NCBI RefSeq assembly: GCF_000020525.1
Contig: NC_011026.1
Span: forward strand, 1,842,001 to 1,906,000
Origin: Chloroherpeton thalassium ATCC 35110
GTDB taxonomy: Bacteria > Bacteroidota > Chlorobiia > Chlorobiales > Chloroherpetonaceae
Length of the DNA stretch: 64,000 nt
Direction: 5' to 3'
In this document: positions 44,427 through 52,436 of the stretch, piece after piece
Numbering within the stretch: position 1 is the stretch's first letter
How the letters are laid out: every line of letters starts with the position of its first letter
Program-made: the position numbers and the translations under genes
Notes under the pieces: model-generated
What the model was told of the DNA's origin: nothing
The model's database searches: none
Seen by the model: only the letters and a program-made list of their open reading frames with translations

Positions 44427-45293
44427 TCACATGCTGCTTTTTGAAAGAGAAAATAAGAAATTTGTACAAATGGAATGAGGGGATGTTTGTTTATTCATTA
44501 TTGAATGAAATAAATTTTTTTTCTTGCCAATAGGCTGAAAACCATAACTCAAAATTGAGTTTGCTAAATATGTAAAATCTTCATAGCTCATAAAGCAAAA
44601 TTCGGAAAAAAGTATTTTTATCATGCCTTCTTGTAACGCATTTTCAGCGCCTTTCATAAATAGGTGCTCAGCACCTTCAACATCAATTTTCAAAACATCT
44701 ACGCGAGAAATATTGTTTTTTAAGATGAAGTCGTCAAATTTGATAATATCAACATCGATAACTTGGTCGGTGCTATCTTTTTTTAGACGAATATTTCCCC
44801 ACCCGCTATTATCCGATTTGCTCTTATAAAAAGACACTTTCCCAGTCGTATCACCCACAGCCGATTGGTGAGTAGAAAGACTTGTTCCAAAAAGGTTCAA
44901 ATCTTTGTTTTTATTCAGAATCGCATATAATTCAGAATCTGGTTCAAATGCGTAGACTTTGCCAGCATCGCCGATATGATTTGCAAAATGAAGTGCGTAG
45001 AATCCAACGTTTGCCCCAATGTCAACACAAATGGAATCTTTTTTAACATACGTTAAAATTTCAGCAATATCTTCCGACTCGTAAGCGTTAAAAAAAATCC
45101 CGCGCTGCACATCATCTCTCAAATTCAAATGAAACTTAACTCCGTTATTTTCAGATATTAACTTTTCACTTATTGGCGGGACAAAGCTAAGGATTCTATT
45201 TTTTCCTTTAAAGGAAAAAAATTTTAAAAGATTTCTTGCAATTCCTTGTTTAGTACAGCTGTTTGCAATTTGCTTTGCAAAAAAATTTACCAT
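44427..45293 (-). CDS. FkbM-family SAM methyltransferase
   Basis: A 288-residue class I methyltransferase of the FkbM family, which O-methylates sugars or natural products. The AdoMet motif is CVDIGANVGFYALHFANHIG, with YAFEPDSELYAIL and VDVLKIDVEGAEHLFMKGAENAL as the later family signatures. It is visibly AT-rich, unlike the genes on either side. Its neighbours (membrane protein halves downstream, DprE2-like gene upstream with seven bases between) suggest modification of a surface glycan. It ends in the AT-rich island between 43.0 and 45.3 kb. Substrate unknown. Confidence 0.85.
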   Translation of the reverse strand: MVNFFAKQIANSCTKQGIARNLLKFFSFKGKNRILSFVPPISEKLISENNGVKFHLNLRDDVQRGIFFNAYESEDIAEILTYVKKDSICVDIGANVGFYALHFANHIGDAGKVYAFEPDSELYAILNKNKDLNLFGTSLSTHQSAVGDTTGKVSFYKSKSDNSGWGNIRLKKDSTDQVIDVDIIKFDDFILKNNISRVDVLKIDVEGAEHLFMKGAENALQEGMIKILFSEFCFMSYEDFTYLANSILSYGFQPIGKKKNLFHSIMNKQTSPHSICTNFLFSLSKSSM

Positions 45294-45299
45294 TTTAAT

Positions 45300-46037
45300 T
45301 TAAAGTGAAAGTTTCTTGAAAATTTTCTCAGGCACGTGAATAATAATCAACATAATCAATTTCCAAAAGCTCGGCAAATAGACATTGTCGCCGCCTTTTT
45401 CTATCGCTTGTAAGATGCCTTTTGCAATTTGCTCCGGTTTTGCCCAAAGTGCGCCTTTCTGAAATTCGGCGGTCATCGGCGTGTCGACAAAGCCCGGCTT
45501 GATGGAAATCACCGAAACGCCGTGCTTGAACATCCGATTGCGCAGGCCTTCCAAAAATGTGCTAAGTCCGCCCTTCGCCGCGCCGTAAATGTAATTTGAT
45601 TGGCGGCCTCTATCGCCCGCGACGGACGAGATGACCGCAATTGCGCCTTGTTTTTGCGCTTCAAATTCATTCGCCCACAAGTTGAGCAGCGAGACGGGAC
45701 TGAGGAAATTGACCGCCATAGAATCCAGCATTTTTTCCGTGCTTGCTTGGCATTCGTCCTGATTCGGCAAAATGCCGTGCGCGATAAGCAACACATCGGT
45801 TTGCGGAAAAACCGCTTTCACCGAATCTATAAGTTCTTGGTGGCGTGTCAAGTCGGCGAGGTCGAGCGCGAGCGTGTGCGTGGCAGCAGCGCCACGAACT
45901 TTCAAATCGCTGGCCAAGCTTTCCAAGCGCTGGCTGTTTCGCGAAACTAAAAAAAGCGCGTCACCTCGCTCGGCGAAAAGCCGTCCGCAAGCTTCTGCAA
46001 TTGCTGAATTTGCCCCGATAATGAGCACGTTTTTCAT
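45300..46037 (-). CDS. DprE2-like short-chain reductase
   Basis: NAD(P)H-dependent SDR, 245 residues, with the Rossmann motif IIGANSAIAEACGRLFAERG, catalytic Ser in ISSVAGDRGRQSN, and YIYGAAKGGLSTFLEGLRNR carrying Tyr-x-x-x-Lys. It resembles decaprenylphospho-ribofuranosid-2-ulose reductase (DprE2), which with DprE1 epimerises the C2 of decaprenylphosphoryl-ribose to the arabinose form. It begins just after the DprE1-like gene ends, with a four-base gap. Identity as DprE2 rests strongly on the neighbours, because SDRs are hard to tell apart. Confidence 0.8.
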   Translation of the reverse strand: MKNVLIIGANSAIAEACGRLFAERGDALFLVSRNSQRLESLASDLKVRGAAATHTLALDLADLTRHQELIDSVKAVFPQTDVLLIAHGILPNQDECQASTEKMLDSMAVNFLSPVSLLNLWANEFEAQKQGAIAVISSVAGDRGRQSNYIYGAAKGGLSTFLEGLRNRMFKHGVSVISIKPGFVDTPMTAEFQKGALWAKPEQIAKGILQAIEKGGDNVYLPSFWKLIMLIIIHVPEKIFKKLSL

Positions 46038-46041
46038 AGCG

Positions 46042-47340
46042 TTAAAGTCCCAGTCTTTGTGATTGTATGGAGTTTAAAATTTCCTTTGCGCCAAGCTCTG
46101 CCCTTAGCTCGTCAAACTTTTTCCAATTCGGATACCCTTTTTTAAAAGTCTCTTCGCTCATGCGAACGTCTTTGGTCAGATAAAGCCGTCCGCCGTGTTC
46201 CAACACGAGTTCGTCAAGCCGGTTCAAGACATCCAAAACGCCCGGGCGAATCGCAAAATCAAGCGCAAGCGTGTAGCCTTCCATCGGGAAGGAAAGATAA
46301 TTTTCATTGCCCTCGCCGAAAAGCTTCAGCACGGCCAAAAACGATCCCATCCGCGCTTTGGCAATTTCCGACAAAATCTTTTTCAGCCCTCGCGCCGTCT
46401 CGGATTTCGGTATCACAAATTGATATTGCGTAAAACCGCTTCCGCCGTACATCCGATTCCACTGAAGAATCGCGTCCAACGGATGGAAAAACGCTTCATA
46501 CGGCGCTTTGCCGGTAGATTTTTTCTCAAAAACCTTGTTGAAATAAAGGCTGTTAAAAAGCGAAACACTGAGCGGATTCAGGGCAAATTCGGGAAAATCT
46601 ATCGGGATGGCAAGTTCGGTTGCAGGCGGAACGACTAAATTTCCGTCGGTGCTGTGTTCTCCGAGCATGATGAGCGAACGCCCCATTTTTCGCCCGCTTG
46701 CCAGCGTGTCGATCCACGCCACCGAATAAGTGATATGTTTATATTTTTCAAACAGCGCGAGCGCCTCTTCCAAATTTTCCGCCTTGATGGTCATGGTGTC
46801 GACATACGCGCTGGAAATCGGTTTCAGGCGAATCGTCGCATCCAAAATAAATCCGGTGAGTCCCATGCCGCCGGCGGTTGCGCGAAAGAGTTCCGGCGTT
46901 TTTTCAGGGCTGCACGCGCAAAGGCTGCCGTCCGGCAAAAGCAAAGTCATTTCATCAACGAAATCGCTGAACGAGCCTTCTTTGTGATGATTTTTTCCAT
47001 GCACATCACTTGCAATCGCGCCGCCGACCGTGACATATTGCGTGCCGGGCGTGACCGGCAAAAACCAGCCTTTCGGCACAAAAGTGTCTATGAGTTCCTT
47101 GAGCGTTACGCCGGCTTGCGTGCGAACGACGCCGGTTTCAGGATTGAAATCAAGCAGATGGTTTAAATTTCTAAACGCGAGGACTTCTTCAGAGAGGGCG
47201 CTGTCGCCGTAGCTGCGTCCCATGCCGTAAGCAATGCCGCGAAACCCGTTCTCAAGCGAACGCTTCGGCGACGAGGCATTTTTGACAACATGAATGTTGG
47301 CATCAACAATCGGATAGCGTCCCCAACCGTGTAATTTCAT
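46042..47340 (-). CDS. DprE1-like FAD-dependent oxidase
   Basis: FAD-linked oxidoreductase of 432 residues, related to decaprenylphosphoryl-beta-D-ribose 2'-oxidase. The FAD-binding loop FRGIAYGMGRSYGDSAL and PVTPGTQYVTVGGAIASDVHGKNHH are classic for the family. YLTKDVRMS near residue 400 has the active-site Lys region. Aligned by eye to M. tuberculosis DprE1, the segment YTLALDF has Ala where Cys387 lies in NICVDF (the benzothiazinone target). It sits between the PAP2-like and DprE2-like genes, which supports the pathway call. Confidence 0.85.
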   Translation of the reverse strand: MKLHGWGRYPIVDANIHVVKNASSPKRSLENGFRGIAYGMGRSYGDSALSEEVLAFRNLNHLLDFNPETGVVRTQAGVTLKELIDTFVPKGWFLPVTPGTQYVTVGGAIASDVHGKNHHKEGSFSDFVDEMTLLLPDGSLCACSPEKTPELFRATAGGMGLTGFILDATIRLKPISSAYVDTMTIKAENLEEALALFEKYKHITYSVAWIDTLASGRKMGRSLIMLGEHSTDGNLVVPPATELAIPIDFPEFALNPLSVSLFNSLYFNKVFEKKSTGKAPYEAFFHPLDAILQWNRMYGGSGFTQYQFVIPKSETARGLKKILSEIAKARMGSFLAVLKLFGEGNENYLSFPMEGYTLALDFAIRPGVLDVLNRLDELVLEHGGRLYLTKDVRMSEETFKKGYPNWKKFDELRAELGAKEILNSIQSQRLGL

Positions 47341-47354
47341 AAAAGAAAATCTTG

Positions 47355-47771
47355 CTAAAGTTTCGTTACTAAATCTATCGCAAACGCGCAGAGCGTGCCA
47401 GTCACAACGCCCGCACCGATTTCCACCGGCGAATGTCCCATTTTTTCTCGCAGCTCGGGCAAATCCGTTTTTTCGGCAAGCTTATTAATTGCTGCGGCTT
47501 GTTTGCCGATTTTGCGCCGCAAATCCATCGCATCGATGACGACGATGAACGCGAGCGTGAGCGCCACCAAAAACGCGCTGCTCTCCACGCCTTCGCGCAA
47601 GGCCACCATCGCGGCGCCAGCGGTGACGATGGTCGTGTGCGTGCTGGGCAGGCCGCCGTAGCCCATCTGTTTCCACGCAAGCTCTTTTGCTTTCACCGTG
47701 TTAATCAAAAATTTCAATCCGCCAGCCACGACCCACGCGATAAACGGCGTCAAAATATAAATGAACTGCAT
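47355..47771 (-). CDS. Divergent PAP2-family membrane phosphatase
   Basis: A small membrane protein of 138 residues (ATG at 47771; a frame-open GTG/ATG upstream adds five) from the divergent PAP2 (YuiD-like) family. It has GGLPSTHTTIVTAGAAM, matching the family's PSTH motif, and VVIDAMDLRRKIGKQA. Its ATG overlaps the UbiA stop (TAATG), so the two are coupled. In mycobacteria, a PAP2 phosphatase next to the UbiA-type gene dephosphorylates decaprenylphosphoryl-5-phosphoribose. By context, it could play that role here; by itself the family is of unknown substrate. Confidence 0.8.
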   Translation of the reverse strand: MQFIYILTPFIAWVVAGGLKFLINTVKAKELAWKQMGYGGLPSTHTTIVTAGAAMVALREGVESSAFLVALTLAFIVVIDAMDLRRKIGKQAAAINKLAEKTDLPELREKMGHSPVEIGAGVVTGTLCAFAIDLVTKL

Positions 47772-48625
47772 TATCCTTTCGGCCAAAGTTCAACTAAAAT
47801 AAAAACGATCCACGCGATCAAGGTAATCTGCATCGGAATGTCGGTATAAACCACATCCACCGGCGACTCGCCCTGACTTTCCTGATCGACCAAAAACCAA
47901 TAGCGAAACATGCCGAAGAGCGCGAGCGGAATCGTTAGGATAAGTCCTTCATGCTCCGTGAGGCAATAGAGGCTATAAAAAACAAGGGCGCTAATCGCGG
48001 AGAATTCTGCGTAGCGCTCAACAAGACGCGGCGAGTAGTTGCTGAGCACATCGCGGCCTTTCGTTCCTTGCAAGCGAATTTCTTGCAATCGCTTCACGGA
48101 TGCTAAATAAAGCGACAGTGAAAGCGCCGTGATAAGCATCCAAGATGAAAGCGGCACATCGATGGCCTGTGCGCCGGCATAAATTCTGAGCATAAATCCA
48201 GCAGCGACGGTGAAAATATCCAAAATGGGTTGATGCTTGAGATAAAAGCTATACGCGAGATTTAGTGCCATGTAGCCGAGAATGGCGATCATGAATTTCA
48301 TCGAAAAAAAGTAGCTCAGACCAACAAAAATGTATAGCACAACCAAAATGGCAATTGCCGTAGGAGGGGAAATAATCCCCGCTGCAATGGGGCGCTTTTG
48401 CCGTTTAATCGGGTGCTGGCGATCCCGCTCAACATCGACTAAATCATTCACCACATAAACCGATGAGGCTGACAGTGAAAAAAAGATAAAGCCGAGCAGC
48501 GCGTCCAGCACTGCAGATCGATCCAAAAACGAGCTGCTAAAAAAAAGTGGCAGCAAAACAACAACATTTTTTATCCAATGTTTGGGGCGCAAAAGCGCAA
48601 TGAATCCATGAATCTGAGATGTCAT
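47771..48625 (-). CDS. UbiA-family decaprenyl-phosphate phosphoribosyltransferase-like protein
   Basis: Polyprenyl-transferase-fold membrane protein, 284 residues, about eight to nine helices. The first acidic motif, NDLVDVERDRQHPIKRQKRPIAAG, closely resembles that of the M. tuberculosis decaprenyl-phosphate phosphoribosyltransferase (Rv3806c type), which attaches 5-phosphoribose to decaprenyl phosphate. The second, YSFYLKHQPILD, is also family-like. It begins the order UbiA-PAP2-DprE1-DprE2 on one strand. The alternative, a quinone or chlorophyll prenyltransferase, is less likely because of that context. Confidence 0.85.
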   Translation of the reverse strand: MTSQIHGFIALLRPKHWIKNVVVLLPLFFSSSFLDRSAVLDALLGFIFFSLSASSVYVVNDLVDVERDRQHPIKRQKRPIAAGIISPPTAIAILVVLYIFVGLSYFFSMKFMIAILGYMALNLAYSFYLKHQPILDIFTVAAGFMLRIYAGAQAIDVPLSSWMLITALSLSLYLASVKRLQEIRLQGTKGRDVLSNYSPRLVERYAEFSAISALVFYSLYCLTEHEGLILTIPLALFGMFRYWFLVDQESQGESPVDVVYTDIPMQITLIAWIVFILVELWPKG

Positions 48626-49065
48626 ATCAATTCGAATTACAAGTAAAACTCAATTTTTGAAGGTAACTATCATGCAAGATAGCGCATGTTGAGCGACAAT
48701 TTCTGCAAGTGATATGGCTGTGCGAAGATAGCGAACACAGAACGAATAAAAAACCCATCCTATAATGTAAATAAAAAGGATGGCTTGTGCAGCGAGTTGA
48801 AAATGGCGATCATGCGAAACTTTCGAAACAGATTTAAATGAATGATTTTTCTAAAAAAAAGATGTTTTAACGTTAGAAAGTTTCAAAAACTAATGTAACT
48901 TGCAATCGAAAAGTGTACCTGTCGTCTTTAGTTGCCACACAGATACCCCTTTTTTAGAAATTTAAGAAATTAGCTTCCTTTAGCTGGTCCTTTCCATGTA
49001 ATTGGTGTTGGTTATGTGGAGAAGGCGTTCGGATCAACACACATCAATCGAAATAGAAGAAATAA
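48626..49065. other. Divergent intergenic region with a long possible leader
   Basis: About 440 bases between the divergent UbiA-like gene and the RRM gene. AT-rich. A hairpin CCATCC...GGATGG lies at 48752-48786; otherwise, nothing definite. A long 5' leader to the RNA-binding protein is possible, as in cold-shock genes. No promoter is confidently placed. Confidence 0.4.
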
Positions 49066-49380
49066 ATGAATATTTATGTAGGCAATCTGTCTTACACATT
49101 GACAGAAAATGAACTAAGGGATGTTTTTTCAGAATATGGTGAAGTAGCAAGCGCGAATATCATCGTAGATAAATATTCCGGGAAATCAAGAGGATTTGGC
49201 TTTGTAGATATGCCAAACGAAGCAGACGCTGAACAAGCAATTGAAGCACTGAATGGAAGTCAACTGGATGGAAGAAGTCTTAAGGTAAACGAAGCACGCC
49301 CTCGTAGCAACGATCGCTCTGAACGCCCAAGAGGTGGAGCAGGTGGAGGTCGTCCGCCGCGCAACAACTTCAGATATTGA
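49066..49380 (+). CDS. RRM-domain RNA-binding protein
   Basis: A 104-residue protein with a single RNA-recognition motif and a short glycine/arginine-rich tail. RNP2 is IYVGNLSY and RNP1 is KSRGFGFVDM. The tail is RPRSNDRSERPRGGAGGGRP. Such small RRM proteins are common in cyanobacteria and Bacteroidota, where they are linked to cold adaptation or post-transcriptional control. The gene stands alone and has its own terminator right after the stop. Confidence 0.92.
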   Translation: MNIYVGNLSYTLTENELRDVFSEYGEVASANIIVDKYSGKSRGFGFVDMPNEADAEQAIEALNGSQLDGRSLKVNEARPRSNDRSERPRGGAGGGRPPRNNFRY

Positions 49381-49404
49381 TTACATATCACAACAAAATC
49401 TATT

Positions 49405-49435
49405 GCCGCCGGCCTTAAACCGGCGGTTTTTTTTT
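49405..49435 (+). terminator. Rho-independent terminator after the RRM gene
   Basis: GCCGCCGG (49405-49412) pairs with CCGGCGG (49420-49426) around CCTTAAA, followed by nine T residues. Confidence 0.92.
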
Positions 49436-49571
49436 GCCCTCATCACGTTTGCGAATTTATACCTAAAAGAATCCTCCAATAGTTGTGTCAGTCGTTGATT
49501 TTTGGTGGACTTTTTGGAAAAGGAGAAAAATCTAAATGCAATAAGCCATAAATAATTCGACAAGTGATGTG

Positions 49572-50639
49572 CTAAAATCCAAATTGGATGCAAGCATACG
49601 GAATGAATTCGCCGGTGACAGGATGGCAACGGACTTCCATATTGGTTGAAAATCTGTCGTTGTAGGCCGATGTTGCTAAAACGGCATCCGCGATGCTGAG
49701 CGCGTGGTTTAGCACGATGAGTGAAAGCACCGTTGACGCATCTTTCAAAAGGCCGTTAGCGTCGCCGCGCATAGCCGCATATTCCAAAAAAGACGAACTT
49801 TTGTACGAAAAAGACTTGCTTAAATACGTAGCGTCAAAGTCGTACCAGCCGATAGTGTAAGTGCTGTATTTTCCAATCAATTCATAATATTGCTGCTCGC
49901 CATACGAAGGAAGCACATGCGAAAATGTACTGCCATTTGAAAAGGTCGCATATTGTTCCACAAGGTTTAGCTGACTGTAATCGCCAGCCTCAATTTGTGT
50001 CAGCCCGTCATCCGTGCCAATAAATGCGACACTGTTGTTCGCCGCGTCATTTCCAAGATCTGTATCGCTGTATAACTTTGAAAGTCCTTGTGCATAGCGC
50101 CGCGCGTCCCAACGGCGCTTGCCGTCATCAGAAATTGTGTTCGCATAATTTACAAAGTCGTGTTCGGCTTGGTGTCCGTCGTTTAATTTGTTGATATAAA
50201 CGACCCAGCCGACGATTTCCACCGCCAAAAAAATCGCGCCACGAACATAGCTTTCCGCGTAAAATTCGCCAGCGCCAGGCAAAATAGCCGAAAGCGCGGC
50301 TGCTAAAATCGGCGAACGCCGGCCTTTTGGAAGTGTCACGGCATCATACGGATCATCAAAAAGCGTATCCAATGTCGCGTTCATCAAAAATCGACTGTTT
50401 GTTGAAGCGCTGAGCGCCAGCGGCTGAGATTTTTCAATAGAAAAATTCAGCATCTCTTCAAAAGAATCATTCGCAGGCTGAGCGTCGACAAAAAAGTGCG
50501 TTTTGTATGGAATTGCTGACTTGGGGAAGTCATTTGCGAATTCTTCGCTGGTTTCCTTTGCGCCAGCAATGGCTGACGCAAAGATTGCCCAACTCAAAAA
50601 AACGACGATGAAAGAAATCAATTTTAAAGAGACATTCAT
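49572..50639 (-). CDS. Exported protein with a DUF5683-like membrane segment
   Basis: A 355-residue protein. An N-terminal signal peptide (ISFIVVFLSWAIFASAIAGA) is followed by a soluble section and then SPILAAALSAILPGAGEFYAESYVRGAIFLAVEIVGWVVY, a hydrophobic pair with a PGxGxxY turn typical of DUF5683 proteins and other outer-membrane or envelope proteins of Bacteroidota. The rest is rich in Tyr, Asn, Asp and Ser. Function unknown. It is 25 bases downstream of the phosphomutase gene on the same strand, so may be its operon partner. Confidence 0.65.
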   Translation of the reverse strand: MNVSLKLISFIVVFLSWAIFASAIAGAKETSEEFANDFPKSAIPYKTHFFVDAQPANDSFEEMLNFSIEKSQPLALSASTNSRFLMNATLDTLFDDPYDAVTLPKGRRSPILAAALSAILPGAGEFYAESYVRGAIFLAVEIVGWVVYINKLNDGHQAEHDFVNYANTISDDGKRRWDARRYAQGLSKLYSDTDLGNDAANNSVAFIGTDDGLTQIEAGDYSQLNLVEQYATFSNGSTFSHVLPSYGEQQYYELIGKYSTYTIGWYDFDATYLSKSFSYKSSSFLEYAAMRGDANGLLKDASTVLSLIVLNHALSIADAVLATSAYNDRFSTNMEVRCHPVTGEFIPYACIQFGF

Positions 50640-50664
50640 AGCAGGTCAAGATCTAATTTTTGGC

Positions 50665-52050
50665 TTATTTCGCTAAGCTTGCTGCGAAACGCAAGGCCTT
50701 TTCAACTTTTTCTTTGGAATCAGCTTCGGAGTAGAGGCGCAAGACCGGCTCCGTGCCCGACGGACGAATCAGTACCCAGCCGCCTTCAAAGAAATATTTA
50801 TAACCGTCTAAATTCTCAAAGCGCAGCACCTTCATGCCGTCGATCTCTTTGAACTCGCCTTTTGAGGCGCGAGACATAGCAAGTTGTTTTTCGGCTTCAG
50901 TTAAATGCGCGTCGTTGCGGTCGTAATAAAAAAAGCCGAACTCGTCGTAAAGCTCCTGAACGAGCGCGGAGAGTTTTTTCCCGCGTCGCGCCATGATTTC
51001 CAAAACGAGCAGGCCGATGAAAACGCCATCGCGTTCGGCGAGATGCGAGGTGATGCCGATGCCGCCGGACTCTTCGCCGCCCATCAAAATGTCGTTCGTC
51101 GTCATCAATTTGCCGACATGTTTGAAGCCGATCGGCAGTTTATGCAAAACAAGCTTGTGCTTTTCGCAAAGTTTATTGATGACTTCCGTCAGCGCGTAGG
51201 TTTTGGCCACTTCGCCGCGCAGGCCTTTGACCTCGACAAGATATTTTAAAATTAAGGCAAAAAGTTTGTGTGAATCAACAAATTCGCCGTTTTCGTCCGT
51301 CATGCCGATTCGGTCGGCATCGCCGTCGTTCAAAATGCCGACATCCAATTTTTGCTCGATGGAAAACGCCTTAAAATCTTCGGTGTAGCGCGGAATCGGT
51401 TCGGGATTAATGCCTTGAAAAGTTGGGTCTAAGGTACAATGATATTCCACGATGGCGTCTTCGCCCAAAAGCGCTTTCACGACGCCTTGCCCCGCGCCGT
51501 ACATCGCATTGTGGCCGATTTTAAAACCCGATTGTTTTATCAATTCAAGGTCGAGCCGCTCGCTCAAATAATCTTGATAATAGCCTTTGATGTCCGTCAT
51601 CTCGATGAAATCGTCGTTCCGCACGATCTTATAATTTGCGTCTGCATCGGGCAACGCGGCTTCGATTTCGGCGATAATTTCGGGATGTGCCGAGCCGCCG
51701 TAATCGGCCTTGACCTTGAAGCCGTTATAAAGCGGCGGATTGTGCGACGCGGTAATCATCACGCCGCCCGCCAACGCTTTGTCGCGGACGAATAAAGAAA
51801 CCGCAGGCGTCGGCACAAAATCGTCCGAAAGCATAACTTTTATGCCGAGCGAAGAATAAATTTCGGCAACAAATGTTGCGAATTGCTGCGACATGAACCG
51901 CGTGTCGTAACCGACACAGACGCCATTCTTAAAGTTGGGGTGACTTTGAAAATACTTGGCCGCTGCAAGCGCGGCGAGCTTTAGATTTGCGAATGTATAA
52001 TCGCGCGCAATCAGCCCGCGCCAGCCATCTGTTCCGAATTTGATTTCCAT
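50665..52050 (-). CDS. Phosphoglucomutase/phosphomannomutase-family protein
   Basis: Alpha-D-phosphohexomutase, 461 residues, which interconverts hexose 1- and 6-phosphates. The phosphoserine loop is TASHNPPLYNGFKVK, the metal-binding loop DGDADRIG (Asp ligands), the sugar-binding loop GGEESGGIGI, and the phosphate-binding loop RPSGTEPVLRLYSE. Substrate could be glucose or mannose phosphate; family assignment alone does not decide, though it supplies activated sugars for envelope glycans. The downstream gene on this strand is the exported DUF5683-like protein. Confidence 0.92.
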   Translation of the reverse strand: MEIKFGTDGWRGLIARDYTFANLKLAALAAAKYFQSHPNFKNGVCVGYDTRFMSQQFATFVAEIYSSLGIKVMLSDDFVPTPAVSLFVRDKALAGGVMITASHNPPLYNGFKVKADYGGSAHPEIIAEIEAALPDADANYKIVRNDDFIEMTDIKGYYQDYLSERLDLELIKQSGFKIGHNAMYGAGQGVVKALLGEDAIVEYHCTLDPTFQGINPEPIPRYTEDFKAFSIEQKLDVGILNDGDADRIGMTDENGEFVDSHKLFALILKYLVEVKGLRGEVAKTYALTEVINKLCEKHKLVLHKLPIGFKHVGKLMTTNDILMGGEESGGIGITSHLAERDGVFIGLLVLEIMARRGKKLSALVQELYDEFGFFYYDRNDAHLTEAEKQLAMSRASKGEFKEIDGMKVLRFENLDGYKYFFEGGWVLIRPSGTEPVLRLYSEADSKEKVEKALRFAASLAK

Positions 52051-52167
52051 CCTGTTTGCTAAAGTTTTTTTAACGATCGTGATTCGGCGTAAATTCTCTA
52101 ATTAAATTCAGCTTATTTTTTTGATAAGTACCCGGACCGAATTATATCCGATTTTTTGAAAGATAAC

Positions 52168-52354
52168 CCGTGTCGCACTGAGCCGGTAATTTTTCCGCAG
52201 CGGAAAAAGATAAACGGCCAAGATGACAAATAAAAACCATGTCGTGTTGAGCCGAGACGAAACACGGCAGTCCCGCGGCCTTCGTTTCAGTTCCGATTAA
52301 AAGTTGTCATCGGATTAAAGAAGCCGCACTTCGTCTCCGCTCAGTGCGACACGG
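52168..52354. repeat. MITE-like element with perfect 16-bp terminal inverted repeats
   Basis: CCGTGTCGCACTGAGC (52168-52183) and GCTCAGTGCGACACGG (52339-52354) are perfect inverted copies bounding 187 bp. It has no ORF. The interior shares AAACGGCCAAGATGACAAA (about 52216) with the reverse complement of the sequence at 24001. No target-site duplication was recognised beside it. It lies between the divergent phosphomutase and lpxB genes. Confidence 0.75.
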
Positions 52355-52436
52355 CTAAACTGTTATCGGCAGCCCGGATACGAATTAATTATGAATATTT
52401 ATTTTTTATTCCGATTCAATCCGCGTACTTGTTTTT

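Noticed and set aside
47402-47680. Arg/Ser-rich frames over the PAP2 gene
   Set aside because: Overlap the clear PAP2 frame in a different phase and lack any family signature.
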